The notes below the pieces were generated by a model. The model was not told the DNA's origin, searched no databases, and saw only the letters and a list, made by a program, of their open reading frames with translations. Both the position numbers and the translations under genes were made by a program. Positions 61,795 to 64,000 of a stretch of DNA of 64,000 nt are shown here, piece after piece. The first letter of the stretch is position 1. The number at the start of each line of letters is the position of its first letter. The DNA comes from Clostridiales bacterium (GTDB lineage: Bacteria; Bacillota; Clostridia; Oscillospirales; Oscillospiraceae), in contig SFIL01000002.1 in the NCBI GenBank assembly GCA_004556205.1, positions 1 to 64,000 on the forward strand, given 5' to 3'.

Positions 61795-62706
61795 TCAAAA
61801 AAGTCCAAGCAGATTTGTAAAAAACAAGCGGTCAAGCAGGTCTTCCTTATAGCCGCGTGCTACAAGATACTCGTAAAAGCTTGCATAGTCCGCGACGGAG
61901 GAAAAGCCGTCTGCAAGCACATCGCAACCGTCCAAATCTCCGCCGAGTGCAATATGTGTCTCGCCGCAGATTGCAAGCATATGCTCCAAATGCCGCAGAA
62001 GTGTCTCAAAATCGGCATTTTCACCCAAAAACGGTGGATAGAGATTTAAGCCCACCGTACCACCCGTCTGCGCGATTGCGCGGAGCTGATCATCTGTCAG
62101 GTTCCGCGAATGGGCGCAGAGGACGCGGGCATTGGAGTGCGACGCAAGGATTGGTTTTGTTGTTATGTTAACTAAATCCCAAAATGCGTGATCCCCCAAA
62201 TGGCTCACATCAATCAGTATTCCGAGACTCTGCGCTTCGCTGACAAACGCTCTCCCCTGTTCGGTTAAGCCGCGATTGGAAAGATGACAGCCCGCGAGGG
62301 CATTGTCCGCGTTCCACGTCAGCGTCGTCATGCAAAAGCCCTGCTCACGCAGCCAAAAAAGTCGGTTCGGGTCGCAACAGGTGACCTCCGCGCCCTCCAC
62401 AGAGAGCAAGGCTGCGGCTTTTCCCGCAGAAAGCGTACTCATGATCGTATCGCGGCTATCGGCAAAGGCAACCTTCGCCGCGTTTTCCCGCACCTGTGCG
62501 CGCAGGACGGCAAGCGGCTCTGTAAGCATGGCTTCACAATCGACGTCCGCCATGCCGGCATAGCTGCAAAAAGCAAACACCTGCGCGTATGCCCCGAAAG
62601 CAGAAGCTTTTTTCAGGTCGATATGGCAGGTGTTTTGTAAAAGCGGCTCTCCCCGCCTCCAAAGCTCGTAGGCTGTATCACAGTGTCCGTCAAACAGTCG
62701 AATCAC
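61795..62706 (-). CDS. Membrane dipeptidase-like (M19) zinc peptidase, GTG start
   Basis: This 303-residue M19 protein starts with GTG overlapping the yraN stop (GTGA). Zinc ligands appear in FDGHCDTAYEL (HxD), LLSVEGAE (Glu), IDVSHLGDH (His) and PILASHSNARVL (His), with IALGGDLDG near the end. It hydrolyses dipeptides, including beta-lactam-like and D-containing ones. It is soluble here, without a clear signal peptide. Confidence 0.92.
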   Translation of the reverse strand: MIRLFDGHCDTAYELWRRGEPLLQNTCHIDLKKASAFGAYAQVFAFCSYAGMADVDCEAMLTEPLAVLRAQVRENAAKVAFADSRDTIMSTLSAGKAAALLSVEGAEVTCCDPNRLFWLREQGFCMTTLTWNADNALAGCHLSNRGLTEQGRAFVSEAQSLGILIDVSHLGDHAFWDLVNITTKPILASHSNARVLCAHSRNLTDDQLRAIAQTGGTVGLNLYPPFLGENADFETLLRHLEHMLAICGETHIALGGDLDGCDVLADGFSSVADYASFYEYLVARGYKEDLLDRLFFTNLLGLF

Positions 62707-63068
62707 GCAAAGGCATCCTCCAAATGAAAAATTTCGGGGTGTTTTGTCTGCATTCCTTCAGGGGCATAGACCTCGATCACGTCAAAGCGTGGCTGTTTTG
62801 TGTTCTCCTCATGCTGCGATAAGTACAAAAGTGCCGTCTGCTTCAACCGCTCTTGCTTTCTGTAATCGACAAACTCCCTCGCCTGTGCAAATGCGGCGCT
62901 TTTGCGCAGCTTGACCTCGACAAATACAATATACTTTCGATTTTCCGCGATCAAGTCGATCTCTCCGAGGCGGCAGCGATAGTTGGCAGCGACGAGTGTA
63001 TAGCGTTTTTTTTGCAGAAATTCCGCCGCGACGCTCTCGCCCCACCTGCCAAGCAAATCAGTTGCCAT
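62703..63068 (-). CDS. yraN: YraN family (UPF0102) nuclease-like protein
   Basis: This 121-residue protein has the endonuclease-like core: [42 protein letters not shown] (D-ExK motif) and a Y-R-K-Q stretch. UPF0102 proteins are predicted Holliday-junction-type nucleases of unknown role. It overlaps rnhB, the usual neighbour. The ribosome site is weak, so it is likely translated by coupling. Confidence 0.92.
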   Translation of the reverse strand: MATDLLGRWGESVAAEFLQKKRYTLVAANYRCRLGEIDLIAENRKYIVFVEVKLRKSAAFAQAREFVDYRKQERLKQTALLYLSQHEENTKQPRFDVIEVYAPEGMQTKHPEIFHLEDAFA

Positions 63069-63666
63069 AGAATTTTTTCAAAAATGTGCGGCGGTGGAGC
63101 GGGCAAGCACCAAATTCGCGCAGGGCGGCATAGTGCGCCTGCGTACCATAACCCTTATGCAGTGCAAAGCCGTACTGCGGATAGATTTTATCCTGCTCCT
63201 CCATATAGCGGTCACGCGTGACCTTCGCCAAGATCGAAGCGGCAGCGATACTGGCGCTAAGGCTGTCACCCTTAATGATGGTTTTTATCGGAATTGCGCC
63301 GAAGTCCGGCTCGCGGTTTCCGTCCACAAGGGAAAGGTCGGGCTTTATAGCGAGTTGTTCCACAGCGCGGCGCATCGCCAAAAAGGTTGCCTGCAAAATG
63401 TTGATTTCGTCAATCTCCTGCTCTCTTGCAAAAGCAATGCCGTAGGCAATCGCCTGATCCGTAATGACGTCATACAGCGCTCTGCGGCGCTTATCGGTCA
63501 GCTTCTTTGAGTCGTTCAGCCCCTCAATCTCCAAATCGGGCGGTAAAATGACGGCGGCGGCGCACACAGGCCCCGCCAAGGGTCCTCTGCCTGCTTCGTC
63601 CACGCCGCAAACGAGCCGACAGCCTTCCTGAAAAGCCGCGTGCTCATAGTTCCATAAGCTGCTCAT
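63058..63666 (-). CDS. rnhB: Ribonuclease HII
   Basis: This 202-residue enzyme has [20 protein letters not shown] (the DEAGRG active site), NDSKKLT and [12 protein letters not shown], with [13 protein letters not shown] near the end. It cleaves RNA in RNA-DNA hybrids and removes misincorporated ribonucleotides. The start follows AGGA. It is part of the rbgA-rnhB-yraN cluster. Confidence 0.95.
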   Translation of the reverse strand: MSSLWNYEHAAFQEGCRLVCGVDEAGRGPLAGPVCAAAVILPPDLEIEGLNDSKKLTDKRRRALYDVITDQAIAYGIAFAREQEIDEINILQATFLAMRRAVEQLAIKPDLSLVDGNREPDFGAIPIKTIIKGDSLSASIAAASILAKVTRDRYMEEQDKIYPQYGFALHKGYGTQAHYAALREFGACPLHRRTFLKKFYGN

Positions 63667-63676
63667 CGTATTGTCC

Positions 63677-63901
63677 TCAATCCGGCGTAAAGCTCAACCG
63701 CTGGCGGAGTCCGTCCACCGTCAGCTCGTAGATGATCACGCCGTCATCCTTCACTTCTTTTTCTATGGTAAAATCCTTGCCGGTACAGAAGGAGTGTGCT
63801 ACCGTGTCGGTGTCATCCGTCTCGATTTCACTGACAAAGACATCGCGCATTTGGTTGTTGCTGCAAAGATTAAAAATCTCGCGAATCATTTCATAAGTCA
63901 T
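63677..63901 (-). CDS. Hypothetical small protein
   Basis: This 74-residue protein starts at [20 protein letters not shown] after GGAGG. It is acidic, with [15 protein letters not shown] and a C-terminal [13 protein letters not shown]. No known family was recognised. It overlaps the end of the rbgA gene upstream and precedes rnhB by 10 nt, so it is probably co-translated in the operon. Similar small ORFs occur between these genes in clostridia. Confidence 0.6.
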   Translation of the reverse strand: MTYEMIREIFNLCSNNQMRDVFVSEIETDDTDTVAHSFCTGKDFTIEKEVKDDGVIIYELTVDGLRQRLSFTPD

Positions 63902-64000
63902 AGGGTGCCTCCAAGCTAAAGCGTCCGATCTTACAGCTTCTGAATTCCTCCAGCAAGACGCGTGCCATACGCTCTGTATCGATCTCTCCGCGCGCAAGAA
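63891..64000 (-). CDS. rbgA: Ribosome biogenesis GTPase RbgA (YlqF), C-terminal end only
   Basis: The last 35 codons are present, ending in TGA at 63891-63893. They read LARGEIDTERMARVLLEEFR and then SCKIGRFSLEAP. This matches the C-terminal helix region of RbgA, the 50S assembly GTPase encoded upstream of rnhB in Bacillus and clostridia. The rest of the gene is off the window, so the identification rests on the tail and context. Confidence 0.65.
   Translation of the reverse strand, partial: LARGEIDTERMARVLLEEFRSCKIGRFSLEAPYDL

Noticed and set aside
1..64000. tRNA, rRNA, CRISPR arrays, insertion sequences and prophage
   Set aside because: None were recognised by reading. A tRNAscan or IS search was not run.

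Overview
The window looks like a chromosomal segment of a Gram-positive, endospore-forming anaerobe of the class Clostridia, most likely an Oscillospirales/Ruminococcaceae-type gut bacterium. The evidence is a complete spoIIIA operon, an uninterrupted sigK, gerW and spoIIIE/ftsK, an IspH-ribosomal protein S1 fusion, an SLH-anchored surface protein, ferredoxin-dependent 2-oxoacid metabolism, and moderately high G+C. The species assignment is inference. Almost all genes from about 9 kb onwards are on the minus strand.

Region by region. 1-8.6 kb: two divergent surface-protein genes. One is cut by the window edge. The other encodes a 2308-residue SLH protein whose leader carries a recognisable cobalamin riboswitch followed by an intrinsic terminator, and whose C-terminal half contains a DUF4430-like (transcobalamin beta-domain-like) segment. 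Together these make a candidate B12-regulated surface corrinoid-capture protein, the most novel item here. 8.9-18.2 kb: an aromatic amino-acid oxidation locus (aminotransferase, ACT-domain regulator, phenylacetate-CoA ligase, indolepyruvate:ferredoxin oxidoreductase IorBA, Na+ symporter) next to an AMP-forming acyl-CoA ligase with an attenuator-like leader and a hotdog thioesterase. 18.2-20.2 kb: an LtaS-like sulfatase. 20.4-22.5 kb: two CobW-type metal GTPases. 22.6-24.8 kb: an acetyltransferase, a tiny Cys-rich ORF, a DUF5662-like protein and sigK.

24.8-28.5 kb: ispA-xseB-xseA-Kae1-like-nusB operon. 28.5-33.6 kb: asp23 and spoIIIAA-AH. 33.9-39.1 kb: ECF S component, ftsK/spoIIIE, a divergent UppP-like protein, TepA and a TSCPD protein. 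39.5-44.8 kb: htpG under a CIRCE operator, a MATE exporter and an ABC-F protein. 44.8-48.1 kb: cmk-plsC-ispH/rpsA. 48.2-54.6 kb: scpA-scpB-gerW-dac-rluB-murR-yhiN-SDR. 54.7-61 kb: the proteostasis block tig-clpP-clpX-lon-engB. 61-64 kb: rbgA (partial)-hypothetical-rnhB-yraN-dipeptidase-phosphoesterase.

Three copies of a roughly 150-175 bp MITE-like repeat lie at 8.7, 33.7 and 39.1 kb. Each is downstream of a gene and in that gene's orientation, and two of them begin exactly at the gene's stop codon. No rRNA, tRNA, CRISPR array, insertion sequence or prophage was recognised.
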